Part shown: positions 21,325-31,571 of the stretch, one piece after another | Layout of the letters: every line of letters starts with the position of its first letter | How positions within the stretch are numbered: position 1 is the first letter of the stretch | NCBI GenBank assembly: GCA_028248455.1 | Contig: JAOKHV010000005.1 | Location: 16,738 to 80,737 of the forward strand | Reading direction: 5' to 3' | Source of the DNA: Ascidiaceihabitans sp. | GTDB taxonomy: Bacteria; Pseudomonadota; Alphaproteobacteria; Rhodobacterales; Rhodobacteraceae | DNA length: 64,000 nucleotides | Made by a program: the position numbers and the translations under genes | Notes under the pieces: generated by a model | What the model was told of the DNA's origin: nothing | Seen by the model: only the letters and a program-made list of their open reading frames with translations | Databases searched by the model: none

Positions 21325-22344
21325 CTACTCTGCCGCCACCCCCGATTGATCACGCGCCTTAAGGGTCGCCATAATATCAACAAAAGCCGCTGCACGGCTT
21401 GACGGTAATTCAGGCGAAACATAGGACGCAGCGTCCACAAGGAACTTCACCTCGTCCAAGGGGCGGGCATAAATCACAGGCGATTTTGGCAAGATCACCG
21501 TGCCGACAGTGCGAACAGCAGCCAATCCGATCCGGGCAATCTTAGTCGCTTTTGTCGTGCGGGCGCGCATGCTGACACTGTCATAAGCGTTGCGGCGCAC
21601 AGCGGCAGATATACCGTCATAAATATAGCGGGCTGCAAAAATTCCAGTTCGGGCTTGCAATGGCAAGGCACCGATGCCCGCTTCTGAGCGAATATACAGC
21701 CTGTGCGCCTCTGCCAGCAAATGACGGACTATGCGGCGAATATCTGGACTGGCCTGCGGATTGGCAAAGAAATCTTCAACACTGATACCCGCATCATCCA
21801 GCCAATCCGTTGGCAGGTAAATCCGGCTTGCACGGGCGTCCTCCCCCACATCGCGGGCGATATTAGTTAGCTGCATAGCGACACCCAAATCACAGGCACG
21901 GGCCAAAGCATCGCGATTACGTACACGCATCAACACGCACATCATGGCACCCACGGCGGATGCAACACGGGCCGAATAGTCGCGCACCTCAGACAGAGTG
22001 GCATAACGGCGCTCCATTGCATCCCAAGCCAGTCCTTCAAGCAAGGCTTCAGGCAGTGCGCGCGGCATATCAAATTCAGCCACAATTGCAGCAAAGGCGC
22101 GGTCTTCTGGCGCATCGCAAGGCATGCCAGAATAAGCCAGATCCAGGCGGTTGCGCAGATCTAGAACCGCCCGTGCCTTGTTGTTGCCCTCGTCCACCTC
22201 ATCATCGGCCAAGCGACAAAACGCATAAAGCGCCAGCGCAGGGTCGCGCACAGACGCTGGCAACAGTTTAGATGCAGCATGAAACGACAAAGACCCTGTT
22301 CGGATCACATCACGACAATGGGCCAAATCTTTTGGGTCGATCAT
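21325..22344 (-). CDS. crtB: Phytoene synthase
   Basis: YAFCRLADDEVDE; MQLTNIARDVGEDAR. Confidence 0.95.
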   Translation of the reverse strand: MIDPKDLAHCRDVIRTGSLSFHAASKLLPASVRDPALALYAFCRLADDEVDEGNNKARAVLDLRNRLDLAYSGMPCDAPEDRAFAAIVAEFDMPRALPEALLEGLAWDAMERRYATLSEVRDYSARVASAVGAMMCVLMRVRNRDALARACDLGVAMQLTNIARDVGEDARASRIYLPTDWLDDAGISVEDFFANPQASPDIRRIVRHLLAEAHRLYIRSEAGIGALPLQARTGIFAARYIYDGISAAVRRNAYDSVSMRARTTKATKIARIGLAAVRTVGTVILPKSPVIYARPLDEVKFLVDAASYVSPELPSSRAAAFVDIMATLKARDQSGVAAE

Positions 22345-23879
22345 TCGGCGGCTATCCTTTTCTTCTGAACCTCGAGCGCATCGGGAATCAGCTGAGAAAC
22401 CACATCGGCACTGCCCACAACACCTGGCACACCAGCGCCGGGATGGGTGCCAGCGCCCACCAAAAACAGGCCCTTTGCCTCTTCTGAAATATTATGAGGG
22501 CGGAACCATGCACTTTGTAAAATACGCGGCTCTATCGAAAACCCTGATCCGTTAGGGGATAAATACCTCTCAGCAAATGTCAGCGGTGTGAACACAGTTT
22601 CTGTCACGATTTTGTCGCGAAATCCTGGCATGATCTTATCGACATAGGCGGCCACCTTCTCGCGATAGATCGGTTCCTCAGCCTTCCAATCCACGGCATT
22701 GTCCCAACCGATATGCGGCACGGGCGACAAGACATAAAACGTATCATCCCCCGCAGGCGCAACACTGGGATCTGTTTTTGAAGGGCGGTGAATATAAAGG
22801 CTCATGTCATCGGGCAATTTGCCCCTCATGAAGATGTCTTTAAGCAAACCATTATAGCGCGGGCCCATCGCAATCGTATGGTGACCAACATCAGGCCATA
22901 TATTCTTGGTGCCTTTGGTGCCGAAATACCAAACGTATAGCCCCATCGACCAACGGCTTTTCTTAAACCGCTTTGGCGTCCAACGCCGTTTGGACAGATT
23001 GCGCAACAGATGGGTGTATGTGTGACCCGCATCAGCATTGCTGACAATCACAGGGGCATGCAGTTTTTCTCCTCCCGTCAGGGTCACGCCCGTTGCGGCC
23101 CCCTCCACAACATTGATCTCGTCAACTTCTGCGCCCTGCCTGATGGTGCCACCTTGGGCGCGTACAACATCCGCCATGGCATCTGCAATCGCCTGCACAC
23201 CACCCATGGCGTAATGCACGCCAAATTCCTTTTCAAGATACCCCACCAGCGCGTACATTGATGTGACATGCATCGGGTCACCGCCAATAAACAACGGATG
23301 AAACGATAGCGCTTGGCGTAACTTTTCGTCCTTTACACAGGACTTTGCATATCCGTAAATTGACCTGTCCGCGCGAAGTATTGCAAACTGAGGCAGCACT
23401 TTCACAGTTTCCCAAATCTTATGCATCGGCAGGGTCATCAGCCCTTCAAAGCCAACCCTATAACGAGCCTTGCTGCCCCGTAGAAATTTCTCGTAACCCT
23501 TCACATCAGCGGGGTTGACCTTGGCAACCTCGGCCTTCATCGCATCGGTGTCACCCGTAGCCCGAAACGTTGTGCCATCTTGCCAGCGGATATCGTAAAA
23601 CGGGTCAACGCGACGCAGATCAACATCCTTGTGAAAATCGCGGCCACACGCGGCCCACAGGTCTTCGTACAACTGCGGCACTGTGACAATCGTGGGCCCC
23701 AGATCAAAGCGGTGACCATCTTGGGTGATCGATGACCCGCGGCCCCCCGTCCTGTCCAAACGGTCCAGCACCGTAACGCGGTAGCCTTTGGCACCCAATC
23801 GCATGGCAGCCGCAAGACCACCAAGGCCAGCGCCAATCACAAGCGCCGTCGTATCATCAAGAGAAATAGAATCTTTCAT
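22341..23879 (-). CDS. crtI: Phytoene desaturase
   Basis: Rossmann motif ALVIGAGLGGLAAAMRLGAKGYRVTVLDRLDRTGGRG; C-terminal GAGTHPGAGVPGVVGSA. Confidence 0.95.
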   Translation of the reverse strand: MKDSISLDDTTALVIGAGLGGLAAAMRLGAKGYRVTVLDRLDRTGGRGSSITQDGHRFDLGPTIVTVPQLYEDLWAACGRDFHKDVDLRRVDPFYDIRWQDGTTFRATGDTDAMKAEVAKVNPADVKGYEKFLRGSKARYRVGFEGLMTLPMHKIWETVKVLPQFAILRADRSIYGYAKSCVKDEKLRQALSFHPLFIGGDPMHVTSMYALVGYLEKEFGVHYAMGGVQAIADAMADVVRAQGGTIRQGAEVDEINVVEGAATGVTLTGGEKLHAPVIVSNADAGHTYTHLLRNLSKRRWTPKRFKKSRWSMGLYVWYFGTKGTKNIWPDVGHHTIAMGPRYNGLLKDIFMRGKLPDDMSLYIHRPSKTDPSVAPAGDDTFYVLSPVPHIGWDNAVDWKAEEPIYREKVAAYVDKIMPGFRDKIVTETVFTPLTFAERYLSPNGSGFSIEPRILQSAWFRPHNISEEAKGLFLVGAGTHPGAGVPGVVGSADVVSQLIPDALEVQKKRIAAE

Positions 23880-23898
23880 CGTATCCCAACGTTAGATG

Positions 23899-23916
23899 TG
23901 TCTAGTTTAGTTTACA
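23899..23916. promoter_or_regulatory. PpsR/CrtJ-type operator, crtI-crtA divergent promoter, site 1
   Basis: TGTCTAGTTTAGTTTACA. Confidence 0.75.
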
Positions 23917-23954
23917 ACTTTATTGTCTATCGCCTTCACAAAGCTCAAAAGTTA

Positions 23955-23972
23955 TGTCAAATTTATCTGACA
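23955..23972. promoter_or_regulatory. PpsR/CrtJ-type operator, crtI-crtA divergent promoter, site 2
   Basis: TGTCAAATTTATCTGACA. Confidence 0.75.
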
Positions 23973-23991
23973 TATACGGAGTCGACCAACT

Positions 23992-24687
23992 ATGACGCAA
24001 GTTGTTAGCATAAGTTTTTACCGCTTTTCATCGCGCCGGGCGCGGCTCTGGGCGTTGATGATGATGGTTGGCGCACGGCTGGCCATAAGGCGGGTTCCTG
24101 ATATTGGATTTTGGAAAATTTGCGGATCAGGCGGCGGCGTTGGGTTTACGCCAAGGATCAACATCGATGTCTTCGCCATTCTGGCGACATGGCCAGATGA
24201 GGCAACAGCACACAAGCGCACCCTAAACACAGCCATCTTTAATCGCTATTCGGCACGGGCTTGTGAGACATGGACCGTCTATCTGCGCACCGATTCAGTG
24301 CGCGGCGAATGGGCAGGAAAATCACCCTTTGTTATCTCTAATACCGGGAAATCAGGCCCAATCGGAGTGCTGACACGGGCAACAATAAAACCCTCAATCC
24401 TGCGCCGGTTCTGGGCTCGTGTGCCTGATATATCCGAACGAATCGGCGGTGACCCCAACGTGTTGTTCAAAATTGGCATCGGGGAATCGCCGTTGTTTCA
24501 ACAAATTACGTTCTCGCTCTGGCCCGACGCAGCAGCTGTTGCCAATTTCGCGCGCACAGGACACCACGCAGAAGCAATCAAATCAGTACGGGCAGAAAAG
24601 TGGTTTCGCGAAGAATTATACGCACGCTTCACCCTTCTTTCAGACCACGGATCATGGGCAGACGCCCCCTACTTGCAGCAAAGATAA
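23992..24687 (+). CDS. crtA: Spheroidene monooxygenase
   Basis: CrtA-like sequence (FWKICGSGGGVGFTP; KIGIGESPLFQQITFSLWPD) between crtI and bchI. Confidence 0.9.
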   Translation: MTQVVSISFYRFSSRRARLWALMMMVGARLAIRRVPDIGFWKICGSGGGVGFTPRINIDVFAILATWPDEATAHKRTLNTAIFNRYSARACETWTVYLRTDSVRGEWAGKSPFVISNTGKSGPIGVLTRATIKPSILRRFWARVPDISERIGGDPNVLFKIGIGESPLFQQITFSLWPDAAAVANFARTGHHAEAIKSVRAEKWFREELYARFTLLSDHGSWADAPYLQQR

Positions 24688-24691
24688 CGCC

Positions 24692-25696
24692 ATGAAACAG
24701 CCATTTCCATTCTCCGCCATCGTCGGGCAAACCGATATGAAACGCGCAATGACACTTACTGCGATCGACCCATCTATCGGCGGTGTGCTGGTGTTCGGAG
24801 ATCGAGGGACGGGAAAATCTACCGCCGTGCGTGCTCTTGCCGCACTTTTGCCGCCCATCAGGGCCGTCAAATCCTGTCCGGTCAACAGCGCACATCCGGA
24901 TGATTGCCCCGATTGGGCAAACATCACGGACACCACTTTGGTCGATAGCCCAACACCTATGATCGACCTACCCCTTGGGGCATCGGAGGACCGCGTCACA
25001 GGCGCACTTGATATAGAAAAAGCACTGACAAACGGCGAAAAATCATTCCAACCCGGGCTGCTAGCTGCCGCCAATCGAGGCTACCTTTACATCGATGAAG
25101 CAAACCTGCTCGAAGACCATATTGTCGACCTTCTGCTCGACGTGGCACAGTCCGGCGAAAACGTTGTCGAACGCGAGGGATTGTCCATTCGGCACGCCGC
25201 GCGCTTTGTGCTTGTTGGGTCTGGCAATCCCGAAGAAGGCGAACTGCGCCCACAGCTTCTCGACCGCTTTGGACTGTCAGTTGATGTGGCTTCGCCCACT
25301 GACATCGAAGAACGGATAGAGGTCATCAAACGGCGTGATGCCTATGACAATGACTATGCCGCTTTCATGCTGCGCTGGCAGACCGAAGATGCGACGCTGC
25401 GCGATCAAATTCTGACCGCCAGACAAGTACTGAAAAAGCTGATAACGCCTGACAGTACCCTGCGCGACGTGGCCGAACTTTGCCTCAAACTAGGATCTGA
25501 CGGGTTGCGCGGGGAACTGACCTTGCTCAAAGCTGCACGCGCCTATGCCGCCATGCGCAACGACACCGCCCTCACCCGCAGCCATATTCGCGCCACCGCT
25601 CCGTTGGTGCTGTCGCACCGCCTGCGCCGCGATCCGTTGGACGACGCCGGATCAAGCGCGCGGGTCGCCCGTACGGTGGCAGAGGTTTTGGCCTAA
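24692..25696 (+). CDS. bchI: Magnesium chelatase subunit I
   Basis: AAA+ motif GVLVFGDRGTGKSTAVRALAALLP; GYLYIDEANLLEDHIVD. Confidence 0.97.
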   Translation: MKQPFPFSAIVGQTDMKRAMTLTAIDPSIGGVLVFGDRGTGKSTAVRALAALLPPIRAVKSCPVNSAHPDDCPDWANITDTTLVDSPTPMIDLPLGASEDRVTGALDIEKALTNGEKSFQPGLLAAANRGYLYIDEANLLEDHIVDLLLDVAQSGENVVEREGLSIRHAARFVLVGSGNPEEGELRPQLLDRFGLSVDVASPTDIEERIEVIKRRDAYDNDYAAFMLRWQTEDATLRDQILTARQVLKKLITPDSTLRDVAELCLKLGSDGLRGELTLLKAARAYAAMRNDTALTRSHIRATAPLVLSHRLRRDPLDDAGSSARVARTVAEVLA

Positions 25697-27328
25697 ATGA
25701 CGCCATGGGATCGCAGCCAACTTGCGCTGGCTTTGCTGGCTCATGCGCCTGACGGACTGGGTGGGATTGTTGTTCGTGGACGGGCTGGTCCTGCCCGCGA
25801 CGCCTTTGTCGCTACCGCTCAAAGCCTGATCGTGGACATGGGAAAAATCCACCCTGCAATGACCAACGATGCGCTGGACGGGTCCATCGATTTGACAGCC
25901 ACATTGGACGCTGGCCGGATCGTGGAACACGCAGGTTTATTGGGCCGCAACTCCCATTTTATGCTAGCCATGGCAGAACGCACACCACCTTATTTGGCAG
26001 CCCGCCTGAGCATGGCACTCGACGCTAACACGCTGCGCGGATTGATCGCATTGGACGAAGGAATCGACGACGATGCTGTGCCTGTGACACTTTCCGACCG
26101 CATGGCCTTTTCCGTCACTCTTGATGATATCGCCGTGGCGGACATCACCGCCCCTATGTCGTTTCAATCAAACAAATCACCGATCAAACCGCCAACTGAT
26201 TTGCCTGCCCAGCTTATCATTCTGGCGGACAGATTAGGCATAACATCGCTGCGGGCCCCTGTGTTTGCTCTGCGCACCGCAATCGCACATGCGACCCTCA
26301 TGGGACGCGACGCAATCGCCGACGATGATATCACGGCCGCTGTCGCCTTGGTCTATGCCCACCGTACCACGCGGCTGCTGCAAGACGCGCCCAATCAACC
26401 TGCGACGAATGACGCCGCAGACCCGCCGACCCCATCGGACCCAAGCGAGAGCCCCGATATTCCCGACGACATGCTGCTTGACGCTGTCCTGTCTGCCTTA
26501 CCCAAGGGGCTGTTGGATCAGCTTTCCGCTGGAACCACCAAGGGTGGCAAAGGGGCTGGCACTGGGCGTAAAATTATTGGCAACAGGCGGGGTCGCCCCC
26601 TGCCCGCACGCGATGGGACTGCACGGTCAAATAGTCGGATCGACTTGATGGCAACCCTACGCGCGGCCCTTCCGTGGCAAACGATCAGGCGCAAAGCGAA
26701 ACCTGATCGCAAAGGCCCAATCATTTACCCCAGTGACCTCCGCGCAAAACGGTATCAAGACCTATCTGACAGTTTGCTGGTCTTTGCGGTTGATGCCTCA
26801 GGCTCCGCCGCTTTTGCACGATTGAACGAGGCGAAGGGGGCCATTGAAATACTACTTGGTGAGGCATACGCGCGGCGCGATCACGTGGCGTTAATCGCCT
26901 TTCGGGGCACAACCGCAGAGGTCCTTTTGCCGCCCACACGCTCCTTGGTGCAAACTAAACGCCGCTTGGCGTCCCTTCCCGGAGGTGGCGGTACCCCCTT
27001 GGCAGCCGGCATAAATGCAGCCATTGATCTGGCAGAACAGGCCCGCAAACGCGGAAAAACCCCAACTGTTGTCACCCTGACCGATGGGCGCAGCAATGTG
27101 GCGCTGGACGGGACCGCCAATCGCACCGCAGCCGCTGCTGATGCTGTCGCTGCAGCGCAAAGGTTGGCCGCATCAAAATTGGACGCAATCATGATCGACA
27201 CTGGCCAGCGCCCCGAACATGCCTTGCACCTTTTGGCTAAGACGATGGGCGCACATTACATTCCGCTTCCCCGCGCTGATGCCAAAAGTCTGTCAGATAT
27301 TGTCACCACCACATTGCAGGCCAAGTAA
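25697..27328 (+). CDS. bchD: Magnesium chelatase subunit D
   Basis: AAA-like N-terminus, Asp/Pro-rich linker, vWA domain with FAVDASGSAA MIDAS. Confidence 0.95.
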   Translation: MTPWDRSQLALALLAHAPDGLGGIVVRGRAGPARDAFVATAQSLIVDMGKIHPAMTNDALDGSIDLTATLDAGRIVEHAGLLGRNSHFMLAMAERTPPYLAARLSMALDANTLRGLIALDEGIDDDAVPVTLSDRMAFSVTLDDIAVADITAPMSFQSNKSPIKPPTDLPAQLIILADRLGITSLRAPVFALRTAIAHATLMGRDAIADDDITAAVALVYAHRTTRLLQDAPNQPATNDAADPPTPSDPSESPDIPDDMLLDAVLSALPKGLLDQLSAGTTKGGKGAGTGRKIIGNRRGRPLPARDGTARSNSRIDLMATLRAALPWQTIRRKAKPDRKGPIIYPSDLRAKRYQDLSDSLLVFAVDASGSAAFARLNEAKGAIEILLGEAYARRDHVALIAFRGTTAEVLLPPTRSLVQTKRRLASLPGGGGTPLAAGINAAIDLAEQARKRGKTPTVVTLTDGRSNVALDGTANRTAAAADAVAAAQRLAASKLDAIMIDTGQRPEHALHLLAKTMGAHYIPLPRADAKSLSDIVTTTLQAK

Positions 27329-28168
27329 ATGGAATGGGCGGCACACGCATCTGATTGGCCAATGGCTGACAGTTCTCAATTCATTCTATGCAAACCTCAT
27401 AAATGGCACGTCCAAATCGCAGGCGATGGCCCCTTGATATTATTGATCCATGGAGCAGGCGGGGCGACACAAAGCTGGCGGCATTTGTTTCCGCTACTCG
27501 CAAAGACCAGTCGCGTGGTTGCGATAGATTTGCCAGGCCAAGGCTTTACCAAATTGGGTGCGCAAGGCCGCTGCGGTCTGGTTGAAATGGCTCAAGACAT
27601 CACCCGTTTGTGCGCTGCTCAAGGCTGGAAACCTGTCGCTGTTGTTGGTCATTCAGCTGGTGCTGCTATTGCGTTGCAGATGAACTTATCTGCAAAAATC
27701 ATCGGCATCAACGCGGCGCTCGACACTTTCAAAGGTGTTGCAGGTGTGATGTTTCCATTTTTCGCCAAAACGCTAGCAATGTTGCCGATGGTTGCTGATG
27801 TTTTCATTGCAACATCCACACGGGGACAAGGGGTCCAGAGGATGATCGATAGTACTGGGTCCAAACTGTCAGCCACGGATATCAGGTTTTATCGACGTTT
27901 ATGCCAAGATCGAAATCATGTTAACGGCACTTTACAGATGATGGCTCAATGGGATCTTTCTCCCCTTATTAATCGGCTTGGCTCAATTAAAGCGCAGACG
28001 CTATTAATAGCAACTGCCAATGACCAAATGGTGCCTGCGGATGTATCGCGTCGCGCGGCAGAAGCGTTGCCAAATGGCACAGTGCTGCAAACCGCCGATT
28101 TCGGTCATCTTGCACACGAAGAAGCACCAGATGTAATCTCAAAAATAGTTACCAAATTTATAGGCTGA
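27329..28168 (+). CDS. bchO: BchO, alpha/beta hydrolase associated with magnesium chelation
   Basis: LLIHGAGGATQSWRHLFPLLA; VVGHSAGAAIALQM. Confidence 0.93.
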   Translation: MEWAAHASDWPMADSSQFILCKPHKWHVQIAGDGPLILLIHGAGGATQSWRHLFPLLAKTSRVVAIDLPGQGFTKLGAQGRCGLVEMAQDITRLCAAQGWKPVAVVGHSAGAAIALQMNLSAKIIGINAALDTFKGVAGVMFPFFAKTLAMLPMVADVFIATSTRGQGVQRMIDSTGSKLSATDIRFYRRLCQDRNHVNGTLQMMAQWDLSPLINRLGSIKAQTLLIATANDQMVPADVSRRAAEALPNGTVLQTADFGHLAHEEAPDVISKIVTKFIG

Positions 28169-28310
28169 AAAAAGGTTGCGGCTGTCAACTCTGAGGTTAA
28201 TCACTCAGTCGTCGAAAATTCAACGCAACAAATAAAAGGTTCAATTCCTTAAAATAAGCCCACGCAACATTGGACGTGTTTATACTGCCAAAATGATCGG
28301 CAAGCGGCAA

Positions 28311-28336
28311 TATGAAACGCAACCGTGCGTTTCATA
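28311..28336. repeat. Perfect inverted repeat downstream of bchO
   Basis: TATGAAACGCA-ACCG-TGCGTTTCATA, 11-bp arms. Confidence 0.8.
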
Positions 28337-28929
28337 ACTTTCATTTGAAAGCTTTGTCTAGCCTGAACACTGGACCCGCTGTCAGCCAGCGTTTACGGTA
28401 GCACCCAAACGATCACACCATATGATGCGCCCGTTTAAGTCTATATCTGAAAATTAAATATGCCTCGCTGTGTGCTTAATTACCCTCAAGAGAGGTGTTC
28501 GATTTGGTGCAAGATTCAGCGCTATATCAGCTAAATTAAAACGCTCTGGTTCACTGTCGCAATAAAGCCCACGAGGATCGCATACTTTTGATCTGGGACG
28601 ATGTGGCAAGTGATGAATCCACCACTGATCTAGTACCTCCAACTGACCCTGATCTGATGCAAATTCTGATGAACGGTAAAGCTTTCACAGACTTAGATGC
28701 TGACGGTGATATTACGCTGAATCACAACGCCTGTTCCCCCAAACCCTTACACAAACGGGTTTCATCGCCAACGATTAATAGGCTATCGTAATTTTCCTTT
28801 GCCATGGTGCTGGAAATTTCCTATACGCCACCTGCTGCTTTGGAATCATTCATAGCGGCACCTCCATGGGCCTGCGCTGGACGACATCCCGGGCTACGCC
28901 ATCACACTAACCTTTTAAAGGAGACCCCG

Positions 28930-29199
28930 ATGTCGATTAAACCAGAAGAAAAAGCACGCTTGATGAAAGAATTCGCCATCAAAGAAGGCGATACAGGTTC
29001 ACCTGAAGTTCAAGTTGCAATCCTGTCTTCACGCATCGCGACTTTGACAGAACACTTTAAAACACACAAAAAAGATAACCACGGGCGCCGTGGTTTGCTT
29101 AAGATGGTTGCGACACGTCGTAAGCTGCTGGACTATGCCCGCGCTAAAGACGAAGCACGTTACCAATCTATCATTAGCCGTCTAGGCCTACGCCGCTAA
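28930..29199 (+). CDS. rpsO: 30S ribosomal protein S15
   Basis: [60 protein letters not shown]. Confidence 0.98.
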   Translation: MSIKPEEKARLMKEFAIKEGDTGSPEVQVAILSSRIATLTEHFKTHKKDNHGRRGLLKMVATRRKLLDYARAKDEARYQSIISRLGLRR

Positions 29200-29222
29200 G
29201 CGTATCCTGGACTGTAATTCTG

Positions 29223-29254
29223 AAAACGCCCGTTGTTTACAGCGGGCGTTTTTT
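29223..29254 (+). terminator. Rho-independent terminator of rpsO
   Basis: AAAACGCCCG-loop-CGGGCGTTTT followed by Ts. Confidence 0.9.
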
Positions 29255-29520
29255 GTTGGGCTGCGTTCGCTGGGCTTAACCCGCAGTGCGGTGGCGTTTC
29301 AGATGCGCAACGTACAGAATGTCATCTGAACTGTGCAGTTTGAACTGCACGATTTGCGCGGACTTAGAGGATTATCCAGAAACTATGCAATTCGCATCTA
29401 AATTTGTACAGTTTGACGCGCACACCCGCGTTCACACCTTTTTAACTTCGGCCTCCTGTTAACGTTTGAATAGGACCGGTAACTATTGCTTAATGCCTGA
29501 GGGACAAAGGAACATGACAA

Positions 29521-30044
29521 ATGGAAAAGGCAGTTTTCTTCACCAACCAAGATGCCTTTGAAGCGTGGATCAAGAACAACCCAAACGCCACTGAAGTCTG
29601 GCTTGGATATCTTAGAAAAGTACGGGGCGCGACAGCATCACGTGGTCTGAATCTGTCGACGCTGCCCTGTGCATTGGCTGGATCGACGGCATCCGAAAAA
29701 GCATCGATAATGAGAGCTATAAGATCCGTTTCACACCTCGCAAGAAGACAAGCGTTTGGAGTGCAGTGAACGTTAAGAAGGTCAATGAACTGATCGCCCT
29801 TGGAAAGATGATGCCGACGGGGTTGGAGCTGTTTCACAACCGGTCAGATGACAAAGGGTGCACCTCTGCGGATCGCAATGTACCACTGTCCGAAGAGTTT
29901 GAGAAAATCATCAAGGCCAATGACGCGGCATGGCAGGTTCTGTCAAACCTCGCACCCTCTGATAGACGCGATTCAATTTGCTGGGTCATCAGCGCCAAAA
30001 AAATAGCCTCCGTGCGCGCACGGAGGGCCAATGTTTTAAAATAG
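29521..30044 (+). pseudogene. YdeI/OmpD-associated (bacteriocin-protection-like) family gene with frameshift
   Basis: VFFTNQDAFEAWIKNNPNATEVWLGYLRK in frame 1, then SITWSESVDAALCIGWIDGIRKSIDNESYKIRFTPRKKTSVWSAVNVKKVNELIALGKM in another frame; single-nt deletion near 29622-29625. Confidence 0.8.
29997..30026 (-). terminator. Rho-independent terminator for the minus-strand desaturase region
   Basis: Perfect palindrome CCTCCGTGCGCGCACGGAGG followed on the minus strand by CTATTTTTTT. Confidence 0.8.
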
Positions 30045-30055
30045 GCGATTGCGAG

Positions 30056-30258
30056 TTATGAACGGTCGATGCGCTTAAGCACTGCGGCCATGACGATGCC
30101 GTAAACAACGCGACCAACCAGAGCGACCAAAGCTGGTAATAACGGCAAAGCCAACGCCACGCTGTTCGCCATTTGTCAGTGCAATCAGGTTGTTCGGACC
30201 GAACGCTAAATTGATAGCGAAACAGGCCAGAACGAAAACCAAATAATGAATAAAGGCG
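30056..30258 (-). pseudogene. Remnant of a LysE-family translocator (N-terminal part)
   Basis: FIHYLVFVLACFAINLAFGPNNLIALTNGEQRGVGFAVITSFGR, then shifted-frame LVGRVVYGIVMAAVLKRIDRS*. Confidence 0.45.
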
Positions 30259-30260
30259 AT

Positions 30261-31289
30261 TTAGCCATGCTTGAGTTTGTGCGCTGTAGCAAAGGACACC
30301 AAACGCTTGTTGGTGCTGTCCCACAGATCAAGGCTAGCGCACTTGAAGCTTTCGCGCAGGTTCATGCGGCTGCTGGAATTTGCTAGTTCTTCATGATCGC
30401 GCAATACTTCGGTCAATCGGTAGAACGGGATGCGGCTGTACAAGTGGTGTACGTGGTGGATACCGATGTTGGCAGAGAACCACTGCAAGATTGGAGGCAG
30501 GTCATAGTGTGACGAACCGTGAAGCGCGGCTTCGTGAACTTGCCAGTCATGGTTTTCTTCCCAATGTGTCGTTTCAAACTGGTGCTGCACGTAGAACAAC
30601 CAAACGCCGGTTGTGGCGGCGATCAAAGTTGTTGGAAGGAACACAAGGAACAGGGCCTGCCAGCCACCAAATTTCACGATGATTGTGAGTAGGATTGCGA
30701 TGGCCAGATTGGTGCCCATTGCACTTATCCAGTCTTTCTTTTGGCTAAAGTCAGACCACGGAATACGGTTAGTCAAAAAGAACAAATAGGTTGGACCAAT
30801 GCCAAACATTACGATTGGGTGGCGATATGCCCGGTACAACAAGCGGCCCCAGCGGCTGCGCTGGTGATACTCTTCAACCGTCAGTGTCATCACGTCGCCG
30901 ATGCCACGTTGATCCAAATCACCTGCGTGGCTGTGGTGAATCGAATGGGTGCGGCGCCATACGTCGTATGGTGTCAGTGTTAGGATGCCGAGTGCGCGAC
31001 CGGTCCAGTCGCTGACAGTGCGGTTGTCAAAAAACGATCCGTGTCCACAATCGTGCTGAATGCAGAACAACCGCAGCAAGAAACAGCCGTTAACAGCGGA
31101 AATGCCTAAAGCAGCGATGTAGCTAAAATTTGCGACCCAGCAGGCCAAGACCCACAAAATGATGAACGGAACAACACTGACACCCAACTCGAAGCTGCTG
31201 CGCAAGCTATTGGGTTCACGGTATTTCTTTAAAATCTGAACCCAATCGCGGGCAGCCATATTCGAAGAATTATCAGTTTTGTCAGTCAT
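30261..31289 (-). CDS. Fatty acid desaturase family protein
   Basis: Histidine boxes HDCGHGSFF, HSIHHSHAG, IHHVHHLYSRIPFYRL. Confidence 0.88.
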   Translation of the reverse strand: MTDKTDNSSNMAARDWVQILKKYREPNSLRSSFELGVSVVPFIILWVLACWVANFSYIAALGISAVNGCFLLRLFCIQHDCGHGSFFDNRTVSDWTGRALGILTLTPYDVWRRTHSIHHSHAGDLDQRGIGDVMTLTVEEYHQRSRWGRLLYRAYRHPIVMFGIGPTYLFFLTNRIPWSDFSQKKDWISAMGTNLAIAILLTIIVKFGGWQALFLVFLPTTLIAATTGVWLFYVQHQFETTHWEENHDWQVHEAALHGSSHYDLPPILQWFSANIGIHHVHHLYSRIPFYRLTEVLRDHEELANSSSRMNLRESFKCASLDLWDSTNKRLVSFATAHKLKHG

Positions 31290-31571
31290 ATTCAGCTCGT
31301 GATCTTTTTGTGGTTATCCAAGCGCAATACTGCATGCAGCGAAATTAGCAAACCAACATTATAGTCTCGTTAATCTGTCGCAGACAATTTTGCCCAACAC
31401 CCCTTCAAAATAGCCCTTTGATCCAATTCCCTTCCCAAGAGCAGTTTTCTACTGTATGGCCGCGATATCTGAAATCTGTCGCTCGGACTCCGGCGGTTGA
31501 ATTACAAGATACAGGAGTCAGGGGCAATTCGGCCCCTATGCAAAGGCCAATGGGCCAACAAGGAAACTTAG

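Noticed and set aside
23924-23940. TGTCTATCGCCTTCACA between the two crtI-crtA boxes, a possible third PpsR site
   Set aside because: Spacing is N11, not N12, and the arms beyond TGT/ACA are not palindromic.
28588-28791. 67-aa ORF with DLDADGDITL resembling an EF-hand
   Set aside because: Only a short match, no second hand, no start context; in a region that looks like decayed sequence.
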